64,000 nt of DNA. Source: Palsa-504 sp963756575 (lineage in GTDB: Bacteria; Actinomycetota; Actinomycetes; Streptosporangiales; Streptosporangiaceae). The notes below the pieces were generated by a model that saw nothing but the letters and a program-made list of their open reading frames with translations, was not told the DNA's origin and did not search any database. Position numbers and translations under genes: made by a program. Position 1 is the stretch's first letter; the number at the start of each line of letters is the position of its first letter. The stretch is taken from the NCBI GenBank assembly GCA_963756575.1, contig CAVWOM010000016.1, positions 496,001-560,000 on the forward strand, written 5' to 3'. Positions 1-8,431 of this stretch are shown here, piece after piece.

Positions 1-2
1 AG

Positions 3-2009
3 ACGGCACGGGCTGGCGTGGCGGGCCATCAGTGGTGGCTGACCCCGCTGCGCTGGGGTTTCATCGCCGGGCACCCGGCCCGCCAGGTCACGTTCGGCGT
101 GCTGGTGGTCGTGCTGTTCGTGCTGGTACTGGTCGGGATCGCCATGAGGTCATGGCGCTATGAAGCGGTCCGGCCGCCGTACCGGGTAGCGGCCGGCCAC
201 AAGCCCGAGCCCAGGAAGGCCGCGGCTGACACGCTCGTCAACGGGCTGGCTGACCAGGAATTCTGGGACGGCGGAGGGACGGTTCGCCTGATCACCTGGC
301 TGCACGTCGCGGTGGCCGGCGGGTTCGGCGCCATCGCGCTCGGTGTCACCGTCCGGGCGCTGGCCGGCGGATCGCCGCACGCCGGCGCCCTGGGGTGGGC
401 GGGCATCGTTCTCGGCGCGGCCACGATCGCCCTCGCGGTCGCCTACGTCGGCCTGGATGCTCTCGACACGCCGGCCATGAGCGCGCCCAGCACCGGCCCT
501 GCCCTGGGCACGTTCGCCGAGAAGGCCCGCGGCCTGGTGGTGTACCTGCTGGTCCCGGCCGTGGCCGGGCTGATCTGCTCGGGCTGGTGCGCGTGGCTGC
601 AGCCGGGGAAGCCCGCTGTCCGGGCGGCCGGCCTGCCCGGGATGGCGGGTGTGACCGGATGGACGGTCCTGGCCATCACGGTGGCGGCGGGGATCGCGCT
701 GCTGTCCATGCTGCTCGGGCTGGGAGGCAGCCAGGGGACGTTGGCCGGCGGATCCTGGGTCACCTTGATGCTGGGATTCGGCTCGCTGAACATCCTGCTG
801 CTCGGTGCGGAAGTCTGGGTGGCGCACCTGGTCGGTCCGGTGACCAGTGATGCGGCTGAGGCCCTGTCGGCCAAGCCCGGCCAGATCTACCTGCCGAGCG
901 TGATCACAGCGGGGATGCCGCTACTGGTCTGGGCGGTGGTACTGGCCGTTGCGGTGTTCGGGGCGGTCGAGGCCGTCCGCTGGCTGCGGGCGGTGAACCT
1001 GCCGGACGAGATGACCGAGGAATACCAGCAGCAGGCCGAGGCATTCGAGACGAGCCTGCCGGAGAAGCTGGGTGCCTGGTACGTGTCCGGCGAGACGGCC
1101 GGCGACCAGGCCTGGCAGCGGAAGATCGCCCGGGTGCAGTTCCTGGCGCGCGCGCCGCACGATGCCGTCTGGCTGCTGTGGCTTATCGTCATCGGGCAGC
1201 TGGTCATGGCCGTGTGCGTGTGGCAACTGCACATCCAGGCGCCCCCGCTCGTCCGCAATGCCGGCGTCGCTCTGGCCGGCTTGATTCTGCCCGCGGCGGC
1301 GGCGTTCCTGTACGCGGCGTGGAGCGATCCCGCCAAGCGGCGCACGATCGGGGTTCTGTGGGACGTGGGCACCTTCTGGCCGCGGTCCTACCATCCGCTA
1401 TCGCCCCCGTGCTACACCGAGCGCGCCGTACCTGACCTGCAGCGTCGGATGTGGTGGCTGCACGACAACGGCGGCCGGGTGATGCTGACCGCGCACAGCC
1501 AGGGCACGGTGCTGGCCGCCGCCGCGCTGGTCCAGCCCGGCTGCCGGCCCGAAGATGACCGTCCGGCCCTGGTCACGTTCGGCTCACCGCTGATCAAGCT
1601 GTACGGCTGGGGCTTTCCCGCCTACTTCGGCCCCGGACTGCTCGGCCCGCTGGCACCGGGCGGGTCCGGGCGGCTGAGCGACTGGCGCAACTTCCACTAC
1701 CCGACCGATCCCATCGGCGGCCCGGTCGCCGCCGGGTGGCCGGCGGCGGGCGGTGACCCGGTGGATATCGGCTACCTCGACCCGGCCGAGTGCTGCTACG
1801 TCTACGGCCAGCCGGCGCCGTCGGCGACGGGGCACTCCGGTTACTGGGCCGACCCGCGGGTCTGGACCGTCATCAACCACGTCGCCGCCGGGCTCGGCGG
1901 CGAACCGCCGCCGCCCCCGGCCCCGCCATCGGGCCACGGCTCGTCCGCTGTCCCGCCGCCGCTCGTCCCGGGGATCCGGCTGGGAGCAGATTCGCCTGCC
2001 GCTGTCTAA
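3..2009 (+). CDS. Polytopic membrane protein with C-terminal serine-hydrolase-like domain (5' end probably outside window)
   Basis: The frame is open to the window edge and no ribosome binding site precedes the first GTG (position 18), so the true start is probably upstream. The N-terminal two thirds shows about eight to nine hydrophobic segments, beginning TFGVLVVVLFVLVLVG. The last third is soluble and carries MLTAHSQGT (around codon 495), a nucleophile-elbow-like A-H-S-Q-G, followed by LVTFGSPLIKLYGWG, which is typical of alpha/beta-hydrolase or lipase-like folds. The C-terminus is proline rich. Substrate is unknown. A membrane-anchored lipase/esterase-like role is inferred only from the elbow motif and the GSP signature. 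Confidence 0.65.
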   Translation, partial: TARAGVAGHQWWLTPLRWGFIAGHPARQVTFGVLVVVLFVLVLVGIAMRSWRYEAVRPPYRVAAGHKPEPRKAAADTLVNGLADQEFWDGGGTVRLITWLHVAVAGGFGAIALGVTVRALAGGSPHAGALGWAGIVLGAATIALAVAYVGLDALDTPAMSAPSTGPALGTFAEKARGLVVYLLVPAVAGLICSGWCAWLQPGKPAVRAAGLPGMAGVTGWTVLAITVAAGIALLSMLLGLGGSQGTLAGGSWVTLMLGFGSLNILLLGAEVWVAHLVGPVTSDAAEALSAKPGQIYLPSVITAGMPLLVWAVVLAVAVFGAVEAVRWLRAVNLPDEMTEEYQQQAEAFETSLPEKLGAWYVSGETAGDQAWQRKIARVQFLARAPHDAVWLLWLIVIGQLVMAVCVWQLHIQAPPLVRNAGVALAGLILPAAAAFLYAAWSDPAKRRTIGVLWDVGTFWPRSYHPLSPPCYTERAVPDLQRRMWWLHDNGGRVMLTAHSQGTVLAAAALVQPGCRPEDDRPALVTFGSPLIKLYGWGFPAYFGPGLLGPLAPGGSGRLSDWRNFHYPTDPIGGPVAAGWPAAGGDPVDIGYLDPAECCYVYGQPAPSATGHSGYWADPRVWTVINHVAAGLGGEPPPPPAPPSGHGSSAVPPPLVPGIRLGADSPAAV

Positions 2010-2040
2010 TCTGGCGCTGTCTAATCTGGCGCTGTCTCAT
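2001..2040. repeat. 15-bp tandem repeat, 2.7 copies
   Basis: The unit gctgtctaatctggc occurs at 2001-2015 and 2016-2030 and is followed by a partial copy, gctgtctcat. It covers the stop codon of the preceding gene, so repeat-number change would alter the junction between that stop and the next promoter. Confidence 0.8.
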
Positions 2041-2081
2041 ATGAGTCATCAGGCGAGCCTCGGTTTTCCTGGTGCGCGGCG

Positions 2082-2087
2082 TAGCGT
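2082..2087 (+). promoter_or_regulatory. -10 box TAGCGT, leaderless configuration
   Basis: TAGCGT lies 7 nt before GTG 2095, the start expected from family alignment. Transcription from it would begin at the start codon. The -35 is unclear. Confidence 0.4.
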
Positions 2088-2094
2088 GGGTGAC

Positions 2095-2844
2095 GTGCGG
2101 CTCACGGTGGTCGGATGTTCGGGCTCGGTTCCCTCGGCGGACAGCGCGGCATCGTGTTACCTGCTGGAAGCCGGGGGCTTCCGGCTGGTGATGGATCTGG
2201 GCAGCGGCGGGCTCGGTGCGCTGCAGCGGTACGCGGCGGTGCACCAGGTCGACGCGGTGGCCCTGAGCCACCTGCATGCGGACCATTTCATCGACATGTG
2301 CTCGTTCTGGGTGGCGCGGAAATACCGGTCCGAGGACCCGTTGCCGCGGCTCCCGGTCTACGGCCCGGCCGAGGCCGCGGGGCGGGTGTCACGGGCCAAC
2401 GACGACCCGGACGTGACCGGGGTCTTCAACTTCGTCACGCTGGCCCCCGGACGGCGGCAGATCGGGCCGTTCGACGTGACCGTGGATCACGTCGCCCACC
2501 CCGTCGAGACGTTCGCGTTTCGGTTCGAGCACGACGGGCGGGCGCTGGTCTACTCGGGCGACACCGGCCCCTGCCCGGCGCTGACCGGGCTGGCCCGGTC
2601 GGCGGACGTGCTGCTATGCGAGGCCGGCTTCCCCGATCTGCCCGGCCTCCCGCCGGATCTGCACCTGTGCGGCCGGCAGGCCGGCCAGCACGCGGACGCG
2701 GCCGGGGCTGGCCGGCTGGTCCTCACTCACCTGGACCCGGACGGTGACCCGGCCGAGAGCCTGGCCTGGGCGAAGGGCGCCTTCCCTGGCCCGGTCACCT
2801 TGGCGGAGCCCGGGCAGGTTATCGACCTGGAGACGACCGCGTAG
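2095..2844 (+). CDS. MBL-fold phosphodiesterase, Rv1339/CpdA-like
   Basis: The protein begins RLTVVGCSGSVPSADSAASC and carries the metallo-beta-lactamase motif HLHADH, a later H in VAHPVETF, D in YSGDTG and H in LTHLDPDG, which together supply the two-metal site. The overall pattern (GCSGS start, LLSHLHADH-like core, YSGDTG, DLHL) matches the mycobacterial Rv1339 family, which hydrolyses cyclic nucleotides. GTG 2095 was chosen because it matches the family N-terminus and has a well-spaced -10 box. ATG 2041 in the same frame is an alternative. It is cytosolic and monocistronic, with the next gene convergent. Activity on cAMP is inferred from the family. Confidence 0.8.
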   Translation: MRLTVVGCSGSVPSADSAASCYLLEAGGFRLVMDLGSGGLGALQRYAAVHQVDAVALSHLHADHFIDMCSFWVARKYRSEDPLPRLPVYGPAEAAGRVSRANDDPDVTGVFNFVTLAPGRRQIGPFDVTVDHVAHPVETFAFRFEHDGRALVYSGDTGPCPALTGLARSADVLLCEAGFPDLPGLPPDLHLCGRQAGQHADAAGAGRLVLTHLDPDGDPAESLAWAKGAFPGPVTLAEPGQVIDLETTA

Positions 2845-2849
2845 CGGTT

Positions 2850-3805
2850 TTAACGGTAGAGCCGGACGGCGGCGGCTAGGCGGTCCAGGTAACGGCGGCC
2901 GAAGGAGGTGCCGCCGGCGACGGTGACGACGGCGAGATAGGCGGGCAGTCGCCACAGTTCCCGGCGCCCGGCGAACCCCGGGTCGACGGGCAGGATCTCC
3001 CGGTAGGCGGCGAGCACGTCGTCCGGGACCGGCTGGAAGTAGCCGAGCAGGGCTAGGTCGGCTTCGGGGTGGCCGAAGTACGGGGCCGCGTCGATCACGA
3101 CCGCGCCGGCCGCGGTGCTGACGAAGTTGTTCTGCTGGGCGTCCCCGTGGAGCAAGGAGGGCTGCGGTTCCGGGCCGGCCAGGGCGGGCAGCCGGGCCGC
3201 AATCCCTTCCGCCTGCGCGGCCAGGGCGGGCGGCAGGTGACCGGAGTCCATCGCGGCCCGCAGCAGCGGAAGCAGCCGGCGGTCCCGGAAGAACCAGCCC
3301 ACCGGTTCGCCGGGACGGGCCGGTTGTCCTGAGGCAGCGGGCCGAAGAAACCGCGGGGACCGTCGAGGCCGAACCGCTCGTGCCCGGTCTGGTGCAGGGC
3401 GGCGAGCGTGTACCCGATGGACCGCCAGTCCGCTGGCTCGCGGGCTTCGGGCGGCCGCTCCGGGAGCGCCTCGTACAGCAGCAGGGCGCCGTCCGGCGTC
3501 CCGGCCAGGGTGCCGTCCGGCGTCCCGGCCAGGCCGCCGGCCACCGGCACGGGAACCCGGACGGCCTGGCTCACCAGCCTCAGGCCGGTTAGTTCGGCCG
3601 TGAACTGCTCGCGGGCGCCGGCGGCTGTGCCGAGCTTGGCGAACACCGAGAAGGGCACGCCCCGGAGGATGCCGCAGGGGTGCGACGCGCGGTCATCGAG
3701 GCTGGTGAAGCCCCGGCTGACCCAGGGGCGCCCCAGATGCGCCGACGCGGCGTGCTCGATCTGCGTCCTGACGGTGGCTCCGAGGAGCGGGTGGCCCATC
3801 CTCAC
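2850..3805 (-). pseudogene. Fructosamine kinase family protein, frameshifted
   Basis: The N-terminal part reads MGHPLLGATVRTQIEHAASA to FFGPLPQDNRPVPANRW. The remainder (GWFFRDRRLLPLLRAAMDSG, LLHGDAQQNN, VVIDAAPYFGHPEADLALL) lies in another frame, with the shift near 3303-3320. The two halves make one complete fructosamine kinase/APH-like enzyme with catalytic HGD and the metal-binding D of IDAAPYFG, of family-like length (about 317 aa). Loss or gain of one base is needed to join them. GTG 3805 overlaps the stop of the upstream transporter as GTGA, indicating translational coupling. A 21-bp duplication encodes AGTPDGTLAGTPDG. It could be a sequencing error rather than a real pseudogene. If intact it would phosphorylate glycated amines for deglycation. 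Confidence 0.7.
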
Positions 3806-4818
3806 AAGCAGATGAATAACGTACTCGGACGCTTTCCGCACATGGTCAGGGTGAGGGTGACGCCGGCCATGACGAGGATCAGCCCGGTCAGCTGCCCGGG
3901 CGGCGGCCACTGCTGCCGGACCGCGTAGACGTAGCCGAAGCCGCTCACGGTCTCGAGGTTGACCAGCAGGCCGGCCAGGGCGGGCGATAGCCGGCTCGAG
4001 GCCAGGTTCCACTGCAGCGTGCCGACCCAGGAGACCACGACGCCGAGGAAGACGACCCCGGCGATCAGGCCGGCCGGACCGGTATGCGCGCCAGACGGCG
4101 CGGCCAGCTGGCCGGCCAGCGCGGCGGCGGGCAGGCCGGCCAGGGCCACCGCGCCGGTGGCGACGCCGACGGCCGTGGACCAGCCCGCGGGCGAGGGCGC
4201 GTCGCGCCGGGCCAGGAACCGGGCGTTGGCCAGGGCGTACCAGGTCCACAGGACGACGGCGGCCGCGGCGGCGAGCAGGCCAGCCGCCTTCTCGGCCGGC
4301 GAGACGGCCAGGTAGGCGTGGACCCCGGCGATCTCGAGCACGCTCACCAGGATGAGCCCGGCGGTAATCACGACGAGCGGCAGCGCCAGCCGCCGCCACG
4401 GCACGGCGTCTGCGGCGCGGGTGAGCGCGTTGCCGGCCACCGCGACCACGACGGGGATGGCGCCGATCACCATGTCGGTCAGCGGGGCGCCCGCGGCTTT
4501 GATCCCGATCACGAGCAGCAGGTAGTAGCCGACGTTGCCGGCCACCGCGAACGCCAGCGCCGGACGCCAGTGCTCCCGCAGGACACGGCGCAGGTCAGGG
4601 CCGCCCAGGATGAGCAGGACGGCGGACAGCAGCCCGTAGACCAGGTAGCGGCCCAGCGTCACGATCACCGGGTTCCAGCCGCCGAGCAGGACCGGGACCG
4701 CGAACGCCGACCCCCAGATGAGGCTGCCGCTGATCCCGGCGGCTATCCCCGCCGTGCTGGTGCCGGATCGGCCCGGATGCGGCGCGTGTGTGTTCTCCGC
4801 GTCCACGGCGAGGGTCAC
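3802..4818 (-). CDS. DMT/EamA family transporter
   Basis: A 338-residue protein with about ten hydrophobic segments and the two-fold EamA layout (SLIWGSAFAVPVLLGG in the first half, VVLWTWYALANARFL and VVSWVGTLQWNLASS in the second). GTG 4818 follows an aggag ribosome binding site. It is the first gene of a two-gene unit with the frameshifted fructosamine kinase (GTGA overlap). It is divergent from a CGNR-type regulator, which probably controls it. Family members export amino acids, metabolites or drugs. The substrate cannot be told from sequence. Confidence 0.85.
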   Translation of the reverse strand: MTLAVDAENTHAPHPGRSGTSTAGIAAGISGSLIWGSAFAVPVLLGGWNPVIVTLGRYLVYGLLSAVLLILGGPDLRRVLREHWRPALAFAVAGNVGYYLLLVIGIKAAGAPLTDMVIGAIPVVVAVAGNALTRAADAVPWRRLALPLVVITAGLILVSVLEIAGVHAYLAVSPAEKAAGLLAAAAAVVLWTWYALANARFLARRDAPSPAGWSTAVGVATGAVALAGLPAAALAGQLAAPSGAHTGPAGLIAGVVFLGVVVSWVGTLQWNLASSRLSPALAGLLVNLETVSGFGYVYAVRQQWPPPGQLTGLILVMAGVTLTLTMCGKRPSTLFICL

Positions 4819-4922
4819 GACTAACTCCTAACTGTCGTAATGGCTTTTAGATGGTTAGAGCTACCCGGCTTGACCGAGAACTAACCTGCTAAACTCGGAT
4901 TGATAGTTAGGAGGACGCTGGG
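4819..4922. promoter_or_regulatory. Divergent intergenic region with repeated CTAAC/GTTAG motifs
   Basis: Five CTAAC or GTTAG elements occur in about 90 bp, at 4821, 4829, 4854, 4881 and 4906. They include GGTTAG (4853-4858) facing CTAACC (4881-4886) and a 9-bp inverted pair, ctcctaact (4825-4833) with agttaggag (4905-4913). The outer pair doubles as ribosome binding sites for both divergent genes. The symmetry suggests operator sites for the CGNR regulator. Confidence 0.45.
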
Positions 4923-5540
4923 ATGCCGGACACGCCGAACCTGGTCGGGGGCGCGCTCTGCCTGGACTTCGTGAATACGGTGGATCCCCGGCACGCGCCG
5001 GATCGGCGCGAGTACCTGGACAGCTATCCCGCGCTGGCGGCCTGGGGCGAGCAGGCCGGGGCCATCGGCGCGGATCAGCGCGACCGGCTGAGCGAGGCCG
5101 CGGCCGGCGATCCCGCCGGGGCGGGACGGGTACTGGACCGCGCGATCAGCTTGCGGGAGGCGCTTTACCCGCTCTTCCGCCGGGCCGCCGGAGGACAGCC
5201 GCCCGCCCCTGACGACCTCGGCGTGCTGCAGGCCGAGGTGACCCGGGCCCTGTCCCACCTCCGGGTCGCCTGGTCCCCGGCGGGCTTCGCCCGGGAGTGG
5301 GAGGGCGGCAGTCCCGCCCTCGACCGCGTGCTCTGGCCGGTGTCCTGGTCAGCGGAGGAACTGCTGACGCACGGGCCGCTCGACCGGATCAGGGAGTGCC
5401 CGGGCCAGGGGAACTGCGGCTGGCTGTTCCTCGACCTCAGCAAGAACGCCAGCCGCCGCTGGTGCGACATGCGGGTATGCGGCAACCGGGCCAAGGCCCG
5501 CCGCCATCACGCCCGGGCGCAGGCGGGCAGCCCGGACTAG
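4923..5540 (+). CDS. CGNR zinc-finger transcriptional regulator (ABATE domain)
   Basis: A 205-residue protein with the N-terminal ABATE-type pattern (LVGGALCLDFVNTVDPRH) and a C-terminal CGNR zinc finger: RECPGQGNCGWLF, then RRWCDMRVCGNRAKARRHH. The four cysteines and the terminal Arg/His-rich segment are intact. ATG 4923 follows aggagg with 7-nt spacing. Divergence from the DMT exporter suggests that it regulates that gene and itself through the shared repeats. The inducer is unknown. Confidence 0.88.
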   Translation: MPDTPNLVGGALCLDFVNTVDPRHAPDRREYLDSYPALAAWGEQAGAIGADQRDRLSEAAAGDPAGAGRVLDRAISLREALYPLFRRAAGGQPPAPDDLGVLQAEVTRALSHLRVAWSPAGFAREWEGGSPALDRVLWPVSWSAEELLTHGPLDRIRECPGQGNCGWLFLDLSKNASRRWCDMRVCGNRAKARRHHARAQAGSPD

Positions 5541-5850
5541 AACGCGTCTCATAGAGATACCGCAGCCGTCCGGAGGCCACTGAGCCGGAGGTCACTGAGA
5601 AGGAGCCGCCCCTGCGCCGCGGGTACGGCTCGCGGGCGGTGAGCAGCCCGGAAGCTGGGGTGGCTGGTTCCTGCGAGGCGCACGGTACCGGCCCGGGGCG
5701 CCCGGGCCGCGCCGCTAACCACCGCGATGCCACATCGACGTGGTTCTGGCCACCGCACCGTCACATCGTGGTAGCGGCCGGCGGCCGGTGCGATGCGACG
5801 GGCGGGAGGCCGGGGACGGGTGTGACGGGGGGTTGGCCCTGGTTCGGGGG
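5541..5850. other. Intergenic region with a 15-bp tandem repeat
   Basis: No convincing gene is seen here. The only structure is a tandem pair, ccggaggccactgag (5570-5584) and ccggaggtcactgag (5585-5599), that differs at one base. Confidence 0.6.
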
Positions 5851-6063
5851 TCAGGGCTCTTCGGGGTGCCGGACGAGGGCGAAGTTATCGGCCTGGCAGG
5901 TCGGGCAGTGGAACCACCACTCGCCGCCTTGTCCGGACGGGAAGGGCAGCCATTCGATGAGGAGGATGTCGTCCTGGTTCTGCGGGCACAGGATTCCGTC
6001 GCGGTCGCCGGCCAGGAACCTCTTGGCTGCCTCGATCCACCGCCGTCCGGCTTCGCTCACCAT
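5851..6063 (-). CDS. Small zinc-ribbon-like protein
   Basis: About 70 residues with two CxxC-type pairs, LCPQNQDD and FHCPTCQADN, around an aromatic core (IEWLPFPSGQGGEWWFHC). This is consistent with a small metal-binding ribbon. ATG 6063 lies 4 bp after the AraC-type gene and probably shares its transcript. An ATG at 6090 would overlap that gene. Function is unknown. Similar short zinc-binding proteins are common in actinobacteria, and coding potential is supported by conserved-looking cysteines rather than by homology. Confidence 0.6.
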   Translation of the reverse strand: MVSEAGRRWIEAAKRFLAGDRDGILCPQNQDDILLIEWLPFPSGQGGEWWFHCPTCQADNFALVRHPEEP

Positions 6064-6067
6064 CTCG

Positions 6068-6877
6068 CTAGCCTGGCACGGCGCCCGCATCGTGAACCAG
6101 GTCTTTGCGGTAGGTACCCGGGGTGGTGCCGAAGGTGGCGTGGAAGGCGGCGGTGAAGGCGCTCGGGGTGCTGTAGCCGCAGGTGATCGCGGTGGCGGTG
6201 ACCGGCAGGCCGCTGGCGAGCAGGGCCAGGGAGTGGTGCAGCCGGAGCTGGGCCCGCCACTGCGGGAAGGTCATCCCGGTCTCGGCGCGGAAGAGCCGGC
6301 TCAGGGTCCGCTCCCCCGCGCCGACGGCGCGGCCCAGTTCGGCCAGGGTGCGGTCGCTGCCGGGGTCTTCGGCCAGGATGGCGGTCACGTCGCGGAGGCG
6401 CTCGTCACCCGGCTGCGGCAGGTGGAACTGCAGCGCCGGGGCGGGCCGGAGCTGGCCCCGCTCGATCTGGCTGAGCGCGACCCGCTTCAGGTCTTGCTGC
6501 TCGCCGGGAGAACGGGCGGGGTCGTCGGTGATCGCGATGATCAGCTCGCGGAGCAGGCGGGAGACGCTCAGCACGGTGGGCTGGGTCAGGCCGAGCGGGT
6601 TGTCGTGCACCGCAAAGGCCACCGTGCGCAGCTGGGTGGCGCCGTAGGCCTGGTGCGCGTGCGCCACCGCGGCGGGCAGCCACACGGCCCGCTGGGGAGG
6701 AACGACCCAGGACCCGCTGGTCGTGGAGACGATGAGCAGCCCGCTGCTGGGGTAGACGAGCTGCTGCTCGGCGTGGTCGTGCCAGTCGATGCGCTCGCGG
6801 TGGCGCAGGTGCTCCAGGGTCGGCGAGGTCAGCGGGAGGCGGAGGGGCAAGCGCAGCGACTGGCGGTTCATCGACAT
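6068..6877 (-). CDS. AraC-family transcriptional regulator (NimR/YdeC-like)
   Basis: A 269-residue protein with an N-terminal cupin-like sensor (RIDWHDHAEQQLVYPSSGLL, VPPQRAVWLPAAVAHAHQAY) and a C-terminal double helix-turn-helix: LAELGRAVGAGERTLSRLFR, then ITCGYSTPSAFTAAFHATFG followed by TPGTYRK. The WHxH and VPPxxAVWLPA signature is typical of AraC regulators that sit beside MFS efflux genes. It is divergent from the Fsr-like transporter at 6932, the likely target. The effector is unknown. Confidence 0.88.
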   Translation of the reverse strand: MSMNRQSLRLPLRLPLTSPTLEHLRHRERIDWHDHAEQQLVYPSSGLLIVSTTSGSWVVPPQRAVWLPAAVAHAHQAYGATQLRTVAFAVHDNPLGLTQPTVLSVSRLLRELIIAITDDPARSPGEQQDLKRVALSQIERGQLRPAPALQFHLPQPGDERLRDVTAILAEDPGSDRTLAELGRAVGAGERTLSRLFRAETGMTFPQWRAQLRLHHSLALLASGLPVTATAITCGYSTPSAFTAAFHATFGTTPGTYRKDLVHDAGAVPG

Positions 6878-6931
6878 AATCGTACGGCTTATAGGCAGCC
6901 CGCCAGGTGCAGGTCAGCGCATAGTGGGGGG

Positions 6932-8182
6932 ATGGCGAGAGACGAAGCGGGCTCGTGGCGCCGGATGCGGCTGTGGGCCGCGGCCCACGCCATCGACGAC
7001 ATGTACCAGGGCCTGGTTCCGGCCAGCGTCCCGTACTTCGTGCTCGACCGGCACTACAGCTACGTGGCGGCCTCGGGCCTGACCCTGGCCGCGACGCTGG
7101 GCAGTTCGCTGCCGCAGCCGGTCATCGGGCTGCTGGTGGACAAGTGGCGGCTGGGCTGGATGGCGGCCGCGGGCGTCAGCCTGGCGGGCATCGGAGCGGG
7201 CCTGTCCGGCCTGGCCCCGGCCTACCCGATGGTCTGGGGGCTGCTGCTGGCCTCCGGCCTGGGCGTGGCCATGTTCCACCCGGCCGCGGGCACGTCGGCG
7301 CGGGCCTCGGCGGGGATGAGCGCCTCGGCGATGAGCATCTTCGCCGCGGGCGGCAGCGCCGGGTTCTTCCTGGCCCCGGTGCTGGCCACGCCCGCGCTGG
7401 TCTCGATCGGCCTGGGCGCCACCGCGCTGTTCATCCCGCCCGCGCTGCTGGTCGGCCTGATCTTGCTGCGCCATCAGCAGCGGGCCCGGGCCAGCCAGCG
7501 GTCTCGCCCGGCCGTCCGGGCCGCGGCCGGCCCGGACGGCCGGAACCGCTGGGCGCCGTTCCTGGTGATGACCGGGGTCGAGGTCGTGCGGTCGGTGGTG
7601 TTCTTCGGGGTGAACACGTTCATCGAGCTGTACTGGATCCATCACCTGGGGGCGAGCCGCGGCGTGGCGGGGGCGGCGCTGGCCTGCTTCCTGGTCGGCG
7701 GGGTGGCCGGCACGCTGCTCGGCGGGCGGATCGCCGACCGGCTCGGGCTGGTCCGCGCCCTGCAGATCGGGACCGTCGCCATGATTCCCGCCCTGGTCGC
7801 GCTGCGCCTGTGCCCGGGAGCGGGGCTCGCGCTGGCCGCCGCCGCGGCGTCGGGACTGGCCGTCAACATCCCGTTCGCGGTCATGATCAAGCTGGGCCAG
7901 GACTACCTGCCGTCCCGGCCCGGCACCGCCTCCGGGGTCACGCTCGGGCTCGGCGTCAGCATCGGCGGGCTGATCGCGCCCGCGTTCGGCGCCATCGCCG
8001 AGGCCCGGGGCACCGCCGCGGTGTTCACCGTCATGTGCTTCGTCCCGGCCCTGGCGCTGATCCTCGGCGCGCTGCTGCCCGATCCGGCCGTTCCCGGTGA
8101 GGACGTTAGGTCTCGTCGTGTTCTTGCAGGTAGACGCGGAACTCCTCGATCGCTTCTTCCAGGTCGGGGCCGAGGTCGGTGA
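6932..8182 (+). CDS. MFS transporter, fosmidomycin-resistance (Fsr)-like
   Basis: Twelve predicted membrane segments. The N-terminus AAAHAIDDMYQGLVPASVPY is characteristic of Fsr-type MFS exporters, with GLGVAMFHPAAGTSARA and the second-half motif GGRIADRLGLVRAL. ATG 6932 lies 6 nt after CATAGT, a leaderless arrangement. The real protein probably ends near DPAVPGEDV. The annotated frame runs another 25 codons into the convergent small gene at 8106, so the stop may be misplaced by an indel. The adjacent divergent AraC regulator suggests an inducible efflux unit. Confidence 0.83.
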   Translation: MARDEAGSWRRMRLWAAAHAIDDMYQGLVPASVPYFVLDRHYSYVAASGLTLAATLGSSLPQPVIGLLVDKWRLGWMAAAGVSLAGIGAGLSGLAPAYPMVWGLLLASGLGVAMFHPAAGTSARASAGMSASAMSIFAAGGSAGFFLAPVLATPALVSIGLGATALFIPPALLVGLILLRHQQRARASQRSRPAVRAAAGPDGRNRWAPFLVMTGVEVVRSVVFFGVNTFIELYWIHHLGASRGVAGAALACFLVGGVAGTLLGGRIADRLGLVRALQIGTVAMIPALVALRLCPGAGLALAAAAASGLAVNIPFAVMIKLGQDYLPSRPGTASGVTLGLGVSIGGLIAPAFGAIAEARGTAAVFTVMCFVPALALILGALLPDPAVPGEDVRSRRVLAGRRGTPRSLLPGRGRGR

Positions 8183-8357
8183 CGCGGGCCATGTCGGTGC
8201 CGGTCCAGTAGGCGCCGACGTAATCCCCGTCGTCGAGCATCAGCAGGTGATGGTGCGCGATCTTGATGTGGTCGCGCACTTCCTCCCAGGAGACGCCGGG
8301 AGGTACCAGGCCGATCGCGGGCGTGTCACTGTCGTCGATATCCAGGTTCTCGAGCAT
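8106..8357 (-). CDS. Small acidic protein of unknown function
   Basis: Eighty-three residues, strongly acidic (LENLDIDDSD at the start, DLGPDLEEAIEEFRVYLQEHDE at the end). It has WEEVRDHIKIAHHHLLMLDDGDYVGAYWTGTD in the middle, read here as two blocks with a helical and beta mixture. ATG 8357 has a gggaagg ribosome binding site. It is convergent and overlaps the last 77 bp of the MFS frame. I do not recognise the family. Codon use and composition look genuine. Confidence 0.65.
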   Translation of the reverse strand: MLENLDIDDSDTPAIGLVPPGVSWEEVRDHIKIAHHHLLMLDDGDYVGAYWTGTDMARVTDLGPDLEEAIEEFRVYLQEHDET

Positions 8358-8431
8358 GGTGGCTACCTTCCCGGGCTCCTAGGGTCATGCTGGGGCACGA
8401 ACCCGCCCCGTTCGGGATAAAAATGAGACGG

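Noticed and set aside
5639..6931. 5' extension of the Fsr-like MFS frame
   Set aside because: The extra 431 codons are antisense of the AraC and zinc-ribbon genes. ATG 6932 has a proper promoter spacing and the family N-terminus.
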